DNA from: Oxalobacter aliiformigenes | GTDB lineage: Bacteria; Pseudomonadota; Gammaproteobacteria; Burkholderiales; Burkholderiaceae_D | Direction of reading: 5' to 3' | DNA: 64,000 nucleotides | Assembly: GCF_027116575.1 (NCBI RefSeq) | Contig: NZ_CP098252.1 | Span: 1,240,001 to 1,304,000 of the forward strand | In this document: piece by piece, positions 44,412 through 54,442 of the stretch | Layout of the letters: every line of letters starts with the position of its first letter | How positions within the stretch are numbered: the first letter of the stretch is position 1 | Program-made: the position numbers and the translations under genes | The notes under the pieces: generated by a model | The model's database searches: none | Seen by the model: the letters and a program-made list of their open reading frames with translations, nothing else | What the model was told of the DNA's origin: nothing

Positions 44412-46889
44412 ATGGGAGAAAAACAGTTGGGCAACAAGGCAGTGGCTCACATTCGCAAGGCTGACGGGAAAAAACAGACACTGGAAGAACATCTACTGTC
44501 TGTCTCCGGACTGGCCGGGACATTTGCGCAGAAAATAGGCCTTTCGCAAAGTGGGAAACTGGCAGGCGGCAGTCACGATTTCGGAAAGTATGCGGAAATT
44601 TTCCGGCAATACATCTTTTCTGCAAATGGCGCTATCGATCCGGACAGCGACGAATACATCGATCCCGTTTCGCACAAGGGAAAAATAGATCATTCCACAG
44701 CGGGCGCCCGATATGTCTGGAATCGGCTGAAACATAACGATTATCCTCTTTATGCCCAGATGATGTTTTTGAGCGTGTGTTCGCACCATAGCGGATTGAT
44801 CGATTGCCTTTTGCCGGACGGCACAAACAGTTTTGACAACAGACTCAACAAAAAAGAAAAAGACATCCATCTGGCCGAATGCGAATCAAAAGCCGATCCA
44901 GCCGTGAAAGAGATGCTGGAGAGCCTGTCGAAAGAAAAAATCCTGATGGAATGGTATCTGAAATGCCGGAGCATAGAGCGGAGGGAAAAGAAGTTTTCTG
45001 CCTTTGCGCAAAATCCGGCAGCTTTTTCAGAGGAAAACGCCGTTTTTTTCAAAAAAGGCTTGCTGTTGCGCTGTTTTTTGAGCTGCCTTCTGGACGCCGA
45101 CCGTATCGACAGCGCCTGTTTCGAGGACGAACAATACGCGGCCTTGCGCAAGCGGCTGGGCAATCCCGACTGGCCCAAACTGGCTGGCCGCCTCGAAACG
45201 GCGCTGTCCGCCTTTTCAAAGGACAGCGCGATTGGCCGCCTCCGGCGCGATATCGCCGACGCCTGTTATGCCCGGTCCCATTCGGCTCGCGGCATCTATA
45301 CCCTGACCGTTCCGACCGGTGGCGGGAAAACGCTCTCAAGTCTCCGTTTCGCAATAAATCACGTCATGGAGCACCAGCTGGACCGTATCGTTTACATCAT
45401 TCCCTATACCTCCATCATCGAACAGAACGTCAAAGTCGTCCGCGACATTCTGGAAAAGGACGAAGAGCCCGGAACCATCGTACTGGAACACCATTCGAAT
45501 ATCGAGCCCGTGCGGGAAACATGGCAGGGAAAACTTTTATCGTCCAACTGGGAAACGCCGGTGGTCTTCACTACCATGGTGCAGTTTCTGGAAACCCTGT
45601 TCGGCTCCGGGACAGCTTCTGCAAGACGCATGCACAATCTGGCCAATGCCGTCCTCGTTTTCGATGAAATCCAGACGTTGCCGATCCGCTGTGTCCATTT
45701 GTTTTGCCATGCCCTGAATTTTCTGGTCGAAGAGTGCGGCAGTAGTGCCGTTTTGTGCACGGCAACGCAACCTTTGCTGGGAAACGTGCCGAATCCGGAA
45801 AAAGGACAGTTGCGTCTGGCTGACGATCCCGAACTGATGCCCGATCTGGCAAAATTGTTCCGGCAATTGCGGCGCGTCCGTTTTGTGGATCATACAAAGT
45901 CTCCGATGAACCTGGAGCAAGTCGGCGATGTTGCCCTGTCGGAACAGCGGGAAAAAGGCAATTGCCTGATGATCGTCAATACCAAAAGCTGGGCGGTTGG
46001 GCTGTATCGGTATTGCAGCGAAAAAAAGACGAAGAACGTGTTTCACCTCAGCACGTCAATGTGCGCAGCCCACCGGACGGCCATTCTTGAAGAAGTCCGT
46101 TCGCTGCTTGCGAAAAAAGAACCCGTCTTGCTGGTCAGCACGCAATTGATCGAATGTGGCGTCGATATCAGTTTCCAAAGCGTAATCCGGCTGGCTGCGG
46201 GGCTCGATTCCATATTGCAGGCGGCCGGCCGCTGCAACCGCAACATGGAAAGCGACTACGGTACCGTCCATATCGTGCGAATCGTCGATGGCCTTGAAAA
46301 CATCCGGCGGCTGGACGATATCCGTGAAGGACGGAATGTCTTTCTGAGAGTGATGGATGAATACCGGGAACGTATCCAGAACGGAATGGGCGACCTCTCC
46401 GATCCCGACATCATCGAACGTTATTTTTCCTACTATTTTTATCAGAGGCAGGGCAGAATGGCCTATCCCTGCGATTTATCGGGCAAAAAAGACACTTTAC
46501 TGAACCTTTTGGGAAGCAATCACAATAACGTTGGCGGTAGCCCAAAAGGTATGCTTCGCCAGTCCTTTGCCACAGCGGCAAAACAGTTTGCCGCTATCGA
46601 GGCCGAAACACAGGGCATTCTGGTTCCGTACGGCGAAGGCAAGGACATCATTGCGCAACTGTGTTCGTTGCCTTCCAGCGATATGGCCGCCCAATCCCTG
46701 AAAAGACAATTGTTGAAAAAAGCCCAGCGCTATTCCGTCAATCTTTATCCGGACGCCCTTCAAAAACTGGGCAATGCCGTCAGGCGCATGGAAGAAACCG
46801 GCATCCTGTACCTGCTCGAATCGCATTACGATGACGAAACGGGCGTCACAGCCGAAGCGACCGGGAAAATGGATTTCCTGCATTATTGA
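44412..46889 (+). CDS. cas3: CRISPR-associated nuclease/helicase Cas3 (type I-C)
   Basis: 825 residues. Cas3 unwinds and shreds DNA bound by Cascade. N-terminal HD nuclease (EEHLLSVSGLAG; SHDFGKYAEIF with His55-Asp56; CSHHSGLIDCLLPDG). Helicase: Walker A VPTGGGKT (about 300-307), FDEIQTLP (about 416-423), LCTATQP, and motif VI-like IRLAAGLDSILQAAGRCNRN. All motifs are intact and the length is normal for I-C. First gene of the operon; cas5 follows after 9 nt. Confidence 0.95.
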   Translation: MGEKQLGNKAVAHIRKADGKKQTLEEHLLSVSGLAGTFAQKIGLSQSGKLAGGSHDFGKYAEIFRQYIFSANGAIDPDSDEYIDPVSHKGKIDHSTAGARYVWNRLKHNDYPLYAQMMFLSVCSHHSGLIDCLLPDGTNSFDNRLNKKEKDIHLAECESKADPAVKEMLESLSKEKILMEWYLKCRSIERREKKFSAFAQNPAAFSEENAVFFKKGLLLRCFLSCLLDADRIDSACFEDEQYAALRKRLGNPDWPKLAGRLETALSAFSKDSAIGRLRRDIADACYARSHSARGIYTLTVPTGGGKTLSSLRFAINHVMEHQLDRIVYIIPYTSIIEQNVKVVRDILEKDEEPGTIVLEHHSNIEPVRETWQGKLLSSNWETPVVFTTMVQFLETLFGSGTASARRMHNLANAVLVFDEIQTLPIRCVHLFCHALNFLVEECGSSAVLCTATQPLLGNVPNPEKGQLRLADDPELMPDLAKLFRQLRRVRFVDHTKSPMNLEQVGDVALSEQREKGNCLMIVNTKSWAVGLYRYCSEKKTKNVFHLSTSMCAAHRTAILEEVRSLLAKKEPVLLVSTQLIECGVDISFQSVIRLAAGLDSILQAAGRCNRNMESDYGTVHIVRIVDGLENIRRLDDIREGRNVFLRVMDEYRERIQNGMGDLSDPDIIERYFSYYFYQRQGRMAYPCDLSGKKDTLLNLLGSNHNNVGGSPKGMLRQSFATAAKQFAAIEAETQGILVPYGEGKDIIAQLCSLPSSDMAAQSLKRQLLKKAQRYSVNLYPDALQKLGNAVRRMEETGILYLLESHYDDETGVTAEATGKMDFLHY

Positions 46890-46898
46890 AAGGTCATT

Positions 46899-47606
46899 AT
46901 GGCAAAAAACAGCATTACCTTTCTGGTTCACGGGCGTTATGCCCTTTTTACCGACCCCATCACCCATCTGGGCGGGGAAAAATGTTCCTATCACATACCG
47001 ACTTACGAAGCGCTGAAAGGAATCGCCAAATCGATATACTGGAAACCTACGATAGTCTGGCGTATCAAAAGGGTACGGATCATGAATCCGTTCAGGACGC
47101 AGACCAAAGGCATGAAGCCGATCGCCTATGAAAAAGCGGGCAATACCCTGTCCATCTACACCTATATGGCCAATGTAGCCTATCAGGTCGAAGCCTGTTT
47201 CGACTGGAATCTTCACCGGCCGGAACTCGCGCACGACCGCATTGACGGGAAACATTACGAGATCGCCAAAAGGATGCTTGCCAGAGGCGGCCGCCAGGAC
47301 ATATTTCTGGGAACGCGCGACTGTCAGGGCTATGTCGAGCCATGCCGGTTCGGTGAGGGTGAGGGGGCTTACGACGATCTGGATGAACTGGGATTCGGAT
47401 TGATGTTCCACGGTTTCGACTATCCCGACGAAACCGGGGAAAACATGCTGAAAGCGCGCTTCTGGCGACCCGCCATGAAAAACGGCATTATCGAATTTAT
47501 CCGTCCTGAGGAATGTGAAATCGTCAAACCAATCCGTTCGATGAAACCGAAAGCATTCGTACAGGATGATAATTTCAGCGGACTGAAAGAGGAGGGATTG
47601 TTATGA
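46899..47606 (+). CDS. cas5c: Cas5c (Cas5d), crRNA-processing subunit
   Basis: 235 residues. In type I-C there is no Cas6; Cas5c cuts pre-crRNA and stays on the 5' handle. Family features: HGRYALFTDPITHLGGEKCSYHIPTYEALKGIAKSIYWKPTIVW, the RRxxIMNPFRTQTKG strand, CRFGEGEGAYDDLDELGFGLMFHGFDYP. The N-terminus differs from the common YGxxLxVWGDYA form, suggesting a divergent I-C lineage. Overlaps cas8c by ATGA. Confidence 0.9.
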   Translation: MAKNSITFLVHGRYALFTDPITHLGGEKCSYHIPTYEALKGIAKSIYWKPTIVWRIKRVRIMNPFRTQTKGMKPIAYEKAGNTLSIYTYMANVAYQVEACFDWNLHRPELAHDRIDGKHYEIAKRMLARGGRQDIFLGTRDCQGYVEPCRFGEGEGAYDDLDELGFGLMFHGFDYPDETGENMLKARFWRPAMKNGIIEFIRPEECEIVKPIRSMKPKAFVQDDNFSGLKEEGLL

Positions 47607-49605
47607 CATGGTTCCAGCGACTCTATGAAACTTATGAAAATGTGCTCGACAATCCTCTTTTTGCCGATGAGGAAAACACGCTGACGCCAATCGGACACAC
47701 CAGCCAGCAAGTCCACATTATTGTCCGGATAGACGGAAAAGGTCATTTTCGGGGAGCCGAATTCATCGGCAAACAGTCGGTTATCCTGCCGGCAACAGAA
47801 GATTCGGCAGGCCGTACCAGCGGACGGGTAGCCCATCCATTGATCGACCAGATCAAGTATTGTGCAAAGGACTATCCGGATTATTCTGAAGAAGAAGGGT
47901 ATTTCGGGCTATATGAGAAAACCCTGTCCGGATGGGTTCAGTCGCCGCACAGCCATCCGATGGCTGAAGCCGTATATGCGTATATCTGCAAAGGCACATT
48001 GGTCAGCGATCTGGTCAGGGAAAAGCTTCTTTATCTGAACAGGGAAGGCAAGCTGGCGACTGTTGCGGAAGAAGGGCAGGATATTCCGGTATTCAAGGTA
48101 TTGACCCCCAAAAAAGTCAATGGAATCAGCCAGCGTGACCAGGGTAATCTGATGATTGCCTGGCAGGTCGAAATACCCGGTGAAAACGAATCCAGAACCT
48201 GGACAAGCGAAGCTCTCCAGAAAAGCTGGACAGCATACGATGCCAGCCAGATGAGCAAGAAGGGACTTTGCATGGTTTCAGGTTTGGAAATGTTTCTGGC
48301 AAACCAGCATCCGCGCAATATACGGCGGCCGGGGGACGGCGCCAAGCTGATATCGGCCAATGACGAAAAAGGATTCACATTCCGGGGGCGTTTCGTTGAA
48401 CAGGACGAAGCCTGTTCAGTGGGATACGCTACCAGCCATATGGCGCATAACGCCTTGCGATGGCTGATAGCACGGCAGGGATACAAAAATGGCGATCAGG
48501 TCATTCTGGCATGGACGCCGAAAGGCAAGCCGGTTCCCCAGCCTTTGAATGACCTTCTTTCAGACGATGAAGAAGAGATGCCGGATTTTTCGCGGGACAG
48601 TACAGATGATTCAAACGAGAGTGAAAAAACAGTCAGCCAGCCGGCCATCGACCACACGCGCGATCTGGGACAGACCTTTGCGCAAAAACTGAAAAGACGC
48701 CTGCAAGGCTTTGACGCCGACATTGACGAAAACGATACCGTCGCCATATTGGGCCTTGATTCCGCAACGAAGGGACGGCTGTCCGTCATTTTTTACATGG
48801 AACAGCTCTGGCCGGAATACCGTTTCGCGCTGGAGAGCTGGCAAAACGACATGGTCTGGTGGATACGGCGTACCCGGGAAGCGGATGCGCCACCGGGTAA
48901 AAAAAGAAAACGGAAGTCTTCTGGAAAGAAACCGCGCCCACACCCCTTGAAATCGCCCTGGCTGCCTATGGCAAACGGATGGACGACCAGCTGAAAAAGA
49001 ACACAGTCGAGCGTCTGCTTCCCTGTATCGCAGGCAAAAGACCAGTGCCTTTCGATCTGGTTACCTGCTGTGTCAGTCGTGCCTGCAATCGGGCAGGTCT
49101 TGACAATTGGGAATGGGAAATGGCGCTGGGGGTTGCCTGTGCCATGTACAAGGGATATTGCGCACGCCATCCATTGGAAAAACAAAGGAGGAAACACAAA
49201 ATGGGTCTGGATGAGACAAACACGTCACGGGATTATCTCTATGGACGATTGCTTGCTGTAGCCGAAAGAATTGAAAGAGTTGCTCTCTCTGTCGCAGAAG
49301 AAAAACGGCCGACCAATGCGGAAAGGCTGATGCAGCGTTTTGCCGATTTGCCTTACGCTACATGGCCCCAGCTCTACAAGGCGATACAGCCCTACCGGCA
49401 ACGCCTGCAACAAAGCCGGGGAGGCTTCATACGCAATATGGACAAACTGATGGATGAAATAACGAACGCTTTCAATCCGGAAGAATTCATGAAACCGGAC
49501 AGATTAAGCGGCGAGTTTCTGCTGGGCTACCATTGCCAGCGACAGGCCTTCCGCAACGCCAAAGAATCCGAAACCACTGAAAAAACGCAAGGAGAAAACG
49601 AATGA
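47603..49605 (+). pseudogene. cas8c: Cas8c (Csd1), frameshifted in an A-run
   Basis: The large Cascade subunit (PAM recognition and Cas3 recruitment) is normally one protein of about 600-650 residues. Here the frame from 47603 passes through the run A7 (48899-48905) and stops at 48994, while the frame +KKTEVFWKETAPTPLEIALAAYGKR, MDDQLKKNTVERLLPCIAG continues to 49605. One more A would fuse them into a normal Cas8c (about 667 residues). No correctly phased X XXY YYZ heptamer is there, so programmed -1 frameshifting is unlikely; transcriptional slippage, mutation or a base-call error remain. The flanking sequence is otherwise well kept. Confidence 0.8.
49201..49605 (+). CDS. cas11c: Cas11c small subunit, internal start within cas8c
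   Basis: 134 residues. Type I-C Cascade needs a small subunit translated from an internal start in cas8c. AAGGAGG (49185-49191) lies nine bases before ATG 49201, an unusually strong ribosome site inside a gene. The product (MGLDETNTSRDYLYGRLLAV, AERIERVALSVAEEKRPTNA to the cas8c stop) is helical, as small subunits are. It is downstream of the cas8c frameshift, so it should be made even if full Cas8c is not. Confidence 0.78.
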   Translation: MGLDETNTSRDYLYGRLLAVAERIERVALSVAEEKRPTNAERLMQRFADLPYATWPQLYKAIQPYRQRLQQSRGGFIRNMDKLMDEITNAFNPEEFMKPDRLSGEFLLGYHCQRQAFRNAKESETTEKTQGENE

Positions 49606-50447
49606 GCCCATTGCAGCACAAAATCGATTTTGCCGTCATTCTGACAGTTGACCATGCCAATCCGAACGGCGATCCTTTAAACGGCAATCGTCCGCGTGTG
49701 GATTACGACGGTTACGGTGAAATTACCGACGTCTGCCTCAAACGCAAGTTACGGGACCGTCTTCAGGAAGCCGGTCAATCCATCTTCGTGCAGTCCGACG
49801 AAAAGAAACAGGATGGCATGACGTCTCTTAAAAACCGTGCCGAATCGGCAGAATACGGTTTGGGTAAAGACATGTTCAACGAAAAAAAAACGCCCAAGGA
49901 TGTCGCCGCCAGAAAAGCCTGCGAAAAATGGTTTGACGTGCGCGCTTTCGGCCAGCTGTTCGCATTCGGGGGCGATGCATCCGGTGTTTCCATCCCGATT
50001 CGCGGCCCCGTCACCGTACAATCCGCATTCAGCATCGAACCTGTCAGCATCACCAGTACCCAGATCACAAAAAGCGTCAGCGGAGAAGGGGATGGCACCA
50101 AACGGGGTTCCGATACAATGGGCATGAAACATCGCGTCGATAAAGGCATCTATGTCTTTTACGGTAGCATGAATCCACAGCTTGCAGAAAGAACCGGATT
50201 CAGCGACGACGACGCGGAAACCATTAAATCGATTTTGCCGAAATTGTTTGAAAACGATGCTTCATCCGCACGTCCGGAAGGCAGCATGGCAGTCAAAAAA
50301 GTCTTCTGGTGGAAGCACAACTGTAAATCGGGACAATACTCATCGGCCAGAGTCCATAAAAGTTTGACGGTCAATGCGGACGGTTCCTATATGATAGATA
50401 AATCTGCCACGGAGGGACTCGAACCGGAGGTGATTGAAGGATTTTAG
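49602..50447 (+). CDS. cas7c: Cas7c (Csd2), Cascade backbone
   Basis: 281 residues. Cas7 binds along the crRNA spacer. RAMP/Csd2 features: FAVILTVDHANPNGDPLNGNRPRVDYDGYGEITDVCLKRKLRDRL, VRAFGQLFAFGG, IRGPVTVQSAFSIEPVSITSTQITKS, RVDKGIYVFYGSMNPQLAE. Length is normal. Overlaps cas8c by ATGA and ends 2 nt before cas4. Confidence 0.95.
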   Translation: MSPLQHKIDFAVILTVDHANPNGDPLNGNRPRVDYDGYGEITDVCLKRKLRDRLQEAGQSIFVQSDEKKQDGMTSLKNRAESAEYGLGKDMFNEKKTPKDVAARKACEKWFDVRAFGQLFAFGGDASGVSIPIRGPVTVQSAFSIEPVSITSTQITKSVSGEGDGTKRGSDTMGMKHRVDKGIYVFYGSMNPQLAERTGFSDDDAETIKSILPKLFENDASSARPEGSMAVKKVFWWKHNCKSGQYSSARVHKSLTVNADGSYMIDKSATEGLEPEVIEGF

Positions 50448-50449
50448 GT

Positions 50450-51074
50450 ATGTCTTATCCTGAAGCCGATTTCATCCCCCTGTCCGCGCTGCAGCATTAC
50501 CTGTACTGCCCGCGCCAGTGCGCCCTGATCCATCTGGACAGGGCCTGGGAAGAAAACGTCTTCACAGCCGAGGGGCGTATCCTGCACGAAAGAGCCCATT
50601 CCGGCGAAACGGAAAGCCGGAAAACCGTCAGAACCGTCACATCGCTTGCGCTGAGCTCGAAACGGCTCGGTATCAGTGGAGTCGCCGACGTGGTGGAATT
50701 TCACGAAGGCAAGGGATTATGGCAGCCGTATCCCGTCGAATACAAGCGGGGCAGGCCGAAGAAAAGCGATGCCGACCGGGTGCAGCTCTGCACAGGCCCT
50801 GTGTCTGGAAGAAATGCTGGACATTCCGGTTCCCGAAGGCGCGCTTTTTTACGGCCAGACGCGCCGGCGGGAAGTTGTCCGCTTCGATGAGGCCTTGCGT
50901 CACCTGACCGGCGAAACCATCGCCGCCGTGCACCGGCTTTTCGGCCAAACGAAACGGCCGCTTCCGGTCAATGACAAACGCTGCAAGGCGTGTTCCCTGA
51001 AAGACGATTGCCTGCCCGGCCTGTCGGCCGATCCGTCGGCACGGTATCTCCAAACCCTGCTGGAGGACGCATGA
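50450..51074 (+). pseudogene. cas4: Cas4, frameshifted
   Basis: Cas4 trims prespacers for PAM-correct integration. The N-terminal part (FIPLSALQHYLYCPRQCALIHLDRAWEEN; GISGVADVVEF; PVEYKRGRPKKSDADRVQLC) is in one frame from 50450. The rest (AQALCLEEMLDIPVPEGALFYGQTRRREVVRF, CKACSLKDDCLPGL) is in another frame to 51074. A two-base loss (GC) at about 50,793 explains the break. As read, the product loses the QxxxY region and three of the Fe-S cysteines. Overlaps cas1 by ATGA. Confidence 0.82.
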
Positions 51075-52090
51075 AACAGTATCTGAATACCCTGTACATC
51101 ACCACACCCGAGAGTTATCTCTTCAAGGACGGCGAGTGCGTCGCCATCAAACAGGAAGGGCAGGTAAAAGGCAAAATTCCCGTTCACACGCTGGGCAGTC
51201 TGGTTCTGTTCGGGCAGGTCTCGTGCAGTCCGTTTTTGCTGGGCCATTGTGCCGAAAACGGTGTGACCGTATCCTGGCTGACGGAAACCGGACGGTTTCT
51301 GGCCGCGATGAACGGACCGGTTTCCGGCAACGTTCTGTTGCGCCGCGAACAGTACCGGCAGGCCGACGATTCAGAAGCCAGCGCGAAACTGGCGCGGACG
51401 TTCTGCATCGGAAAAATTTTCAATTGCCGTACCATACTGAGAAGAACGGCCAGAGAACGTCCCCATCCGGAACTGGAGCAGGCCTGCAAGCGTCTCACAC
51501 AATCGCTGGCACGCCTGAAACAGCCGCTTTTGCTGGATACGGTACGGGGAATCGAAGGCGAGGCCGCCAATACCTATTTCAGTGTATTCCGCCACCTGCT
51601 CGGTGAAAAAAGCGGAACCTTTGCCTTTCATGGCCGGAACCGCAGGCCGCCCCGCGATGAAATCAACTGTCTGCTGTCATTCGGTTATACCCTGCTGGCA
51701 CACGACATCCGCAGTGCGCTGGAAACAGCCGGTCTTGATCCGTCGGTCGGATTTCTGCACCGTGACCGGCCGGGCAGACCCGGACTGGCGCTCGACATGA
51801 TGGAAGAATTTCGCCCCTATCTCGTGGACAGGCTGGTCTGCACCCTCATCAACCGGGGCCAGATCCGGTCGGAACAGTTCAGAAAAACAGAATCCGGAGC
51901 TGTCCTGATGAGCGATGATCTGCGTCGTGAAATCCTTCTGGCCTGGCAGAACCGCAAAAAGGAAACCGTCATGCATCCTTTTCTGAAAGAAAAAATGCCC
52001 GTTGGATTGCTGTGGCACATGCAGGCCAGACTGCTGGCGCGAACACTGCGTGGCGACCAGAGCGAATATCCCCCTTTTACCGTGAGGTGA
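51071..52090 (+). CDS. cas1: Cas1 integrase
   Basis: 339 residues; with Cas2 it inserts new spacers. The N-terminal beta domain (LNTLYITTPESYLFKDGECVAIKQEGQVKGKIPVHTLGSLVLFG) and the helical catalytic domain are complete. Metal ligands: Glu in GIEGEAANTYFSVF, His in GFLHRDRPGRPGLALD, and the following Asp/Glu (MMEEFRP). ATG at 51071 overlaps the cas4 stop. Looks active. Confidence 0.95.
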   Translation: MKQYLNTLYITTPESYLFKDGECVAIKQEGQVKGKIPVHTLGSLVLFGQVSCSPFLLGHCAENGVTVSWLTETGRFLAAMNGPVSGNVLLRREQYRQADDSEASAKLARTFCIGKIFNCRTILRRTARERPHPELEQACKRLTQSLARLKQPLLLDTVRGIEGEAANTYFSVFRHLLGEKSGTFAFHGRNRRPPRDEINCLLSFGYTLLAHDIRSALETAGLDPSVGFLHRDRPGRPGLALDMMEEFRPYLVDRLVCTLINRGQIRSEQFRKTESGAVLMSDDLRREILLAWQNRKKETVMHPFLKEKMPVGLLWHMQARLLARTLRGDQSEYPPFTVR

Positions 52091-52093
52091 AAC

Positions 52094-52384
52094 ATGATGG
52101 TACTGGTCAGTTATGACGTCAACACGGAAGACCGGCAAGGACAGAAACGCTTGCGCAAAATCGCGAAACTCTGCCAGAACTGGGGGCAGCGCGTCCAGTA
52201 TTCGGTATTCGAATGTCTGGTCGATCCCGCCCAGTGGACGGCCCTCCGTGCTGCCCTGATCGACTGTATGGACGAGGAAAAAGACAGCCTGCGGTTCTAT
52301 TTTCTGGGCGCCAACTGGAAAAACCGGCTGGAACATGTCGGCGCCAAAACCGCCATCGATCCGGAAGGGCCGCTCGTATTCTGA
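52094..52384 (+). CDS. cas2: Cas2
   Basis: 96 residues with the ferredoxin-like VLVSYDVNTEDRQGQKRLRKIAKLCQNWGQRVQYSVFEC start, in which the Asp after SY is the conserved residue, and the RFYFLG strand. Forms the Cas1-Cas2 integration complex. A double ATG start. The array leader begins after its stop. Confidence 0.95.
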   Translation: MMVLVSYDVNTEDRQGQKRLRKIAKLCQNWGQRVQYSVFECLVDPAQWTALRAALIDCMDEEKDSLRFYFLGANWKNRLEHVGAKTAIDPEGPLVF

Positions 52385-52549
52385 AAAACGGCTCCCCGGG
52401 AAAGGAGGAAAGAACAAAAACGGAAAAACGGGAACCTCAAGCTCACAGACGTTTCCCAGTGAGATCCTCGCAGGGGTAACTGACTGAAAAACAAGGAAAA
52501 AACCGTTTGTTTCAAAAAAACGGCATGAAAAAAAGCCCAAAAAGCGGAG
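52385..52549 (+). promoter_or_regulatory. CRISPR leader
   Basis: 165 bases between cas2 and the first repeat, with A-rich tracts near the array. Position on the cas side, opposite the degenerate last repeat, marks it as the leader. Confidence 0.65.
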
Positions 52550-52770
52550 GTCGCACCCCTCGCGGGTGCGTGGATTGAAACAAAGAAGTGACCAACGGAT
52601 CGTTTTCGTTATCGGTGTCGCACCCCTCGCGGGTGCGTGGATTGAAACTCTGGAGTGGATGCGCTTGAAAATATCCGGTAAGTCGCACCCCTCGCGGGTG
52701 CGTGGATTGAAACGACCTGTACATGTTTCCCTGTGCCGACAATACAGCCGTCGCACCCTTCGCAGGTAAC
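52550..52770 (+). CRISPR. Type I-C CRISPR array: three full repeats, one degenerate, three spacers
   Basis: Identical 32-bp repeats at 52550-52581, 52617-52648 and 52682-52713; each begins GTCGCACCCCTCGCGGG, contains a GCACCC/GGGTGC stem, and ends GTGGATTGAAAC, the type I-C handle. Spacers are 35, 33 and 36 bp (52582-52616, 52649-52681, 52714-52749). From 52750 a fourth repeat matches for about 20 bases with changes and then loses the handle, marking the leader-distal end. I found no protospacer match for the spacers in this window by eye. A short array. Confidence 0.95.
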
Positions 52771-52997
52771 AGGGAAAGTGCAGAATATCTACCTGATGGA
52801 AACGGTAGTGAGGGGGTATCGAGCGGGCACCCGGATGCCAGGGTTTTTTGTTGACAGGATTCCGGCATTCTGTCCGGTGAGTGTCGATGACAGATGCAGG
52901 TGAATATACAGCGTATGGTTTCTGGCCAAAGGAGAAAAACCGGCAGAAATGGCTTGGCCAGTACGAATGGGAACGTTTTGTGCAGGCAGGTAATGAT

Positions 52998-54442
52998 CTA
53001 GTCAACGGTATTTTCACACGGACTGGCCGCTTCGGCCTCTTTTTCCGGCTGGATATCCTTGCGTATCTTGCGGGTCAAGTGGCAAGCGATATAACACAGG
53101 ATCGTGAAAGGAATGCCGCAATAAAGGGCGATACGCTGTTCGGGATCGATTCCCATGCCGATCATGACCGCGATGCAGATTACCGCGCCGGCAACCGGAA
53201 CAAAGGGATAAAAAGGGCATCGATACTTGAGTTCGGAAAGTGTATGGCCTTCCGCCAGAAACTGTTTGCGGAAACGGTAATGCGCCACGCAAATGCTCAG
53301 CCACACCGCCACGGTGGCGAATCCCACGATCGAGACAAGAATGACGAATACCGTATCCGCGGCGACCACACTGGAAGCCAGTGCCAGCAGGCCGCCGATC
53401 ATGCTGAACGTGATGGCGTTGACAGGAACGCCTTTCCGGTTCAGGCGGGCCAGCCGGGCGGGCATCATGCCTTCATGTCCCAGTGACCAGACCATGCGGC
53501 CGGAGGCGAAAAGGCCGGTGTTGGCCGAGGACAAGATCGCCGTGATGATCACGAAATTGAAAATATCCGCCGTATAGGGAATGCCCATTTCCTCGAAAAC
53601 GGTGATGAAGGGGCTTTTGGATACCGTCGCCGTTTCCGGGGATACCAGAAGCGCCACGATCAGCACTGTGCCGACAAAGAAAACCACAAGACGCAGCAGC
53701 GATGCTTTCACCGCCATCGGGATCACTTTTTCCGGATTGCTGGTTTCCCCGGCGGCCACGCCGATCAGTTCCGTGCCCGAATAGGCGAAACAGACCGTGA
53801 CCATCGTAAACAGAAGCGGGGCGAGTCCGTGCGGCAGCAGACCGCCTTCTCCCTTCAGGTAGGAAAGGCCGGGCGAACCGTTTTGTCCGAAAGGAATGAC
53901 GTCGAAAAAGGCGCAGGCGCCCAGTACGATGAAAATCTGGATCATCCCGACCTTGATGAGCGAAAGATAAAACTCGCTTTCCGCAAAAAATCGGGTATCG
54001 ATCACGTTCAGCAGATAAACCAATATACCGAAAACCAGACACCAGACCCATACGGGAACCTGGGGGAACCAGTACTGCATGGCGAACCCCACGGCGGTGA
54101 ATGCCGTTCCGAGCGTGACTGTCCAGTTCAGCCAGTAAAGCCAGGCGACAGCATAGCCGCTGGCGGGCGAGATGTAGCGGGAAGCGTAAAAGTGGAAAGA
54201 ACCCGGTTCGGGATGCATGACGGAAAGCTCGCCAAGACTCAGCATGATCAGATAGACCATGAAAGCGCCGATCAGGTAAGCCAGCACGGTACCGAAGGCG
54301 CCGACATTCGCGATGACGTGCCCCGTTCCGAAAAAAGTCCGCTGCCCAGCACACCACCCAGACTCAACATGATCAGGTGACGCAGTTGCATGGAACGCTG
54401 GAACCGGGATTCTTTATCCTTTGTATCGTTTCGGGAACTCAT
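52998..54442 (-). pseudogene. APC-family amino-acid permease, frameshifted in a T-run
   Basis: From ATG 54442: SSRNDTKDKESRFQRSMQLRH, LIMLSLGGVLGSGLF, then a frame change at a run of six (54331-54336); in the other frame FGTGHVIANVGAFGTVLAYL, IGAFMVYLIMLSLGELSVMHPEPGSF and about 12 membrane segments follow. One extra base in the run joins them into a ~480-residue transporter of the AAT subfamily (GLFFGTG and ELSVMHPEPGSFHFYA motifs). As read, the N-terminal ~37 residues are separated. The substrate is not predictable. The rest is intact, so a base-call error is possible. Confidence 0.8.

Noticed and set aside
48893..48912. Programmed -1 ribosomal frameshift in cas8c
   Set aside because: The A7-G run is not phased as X XXY YYZ in the zero frame (codons AAA AAA AGA), so canonical tandem slippage does not apply.
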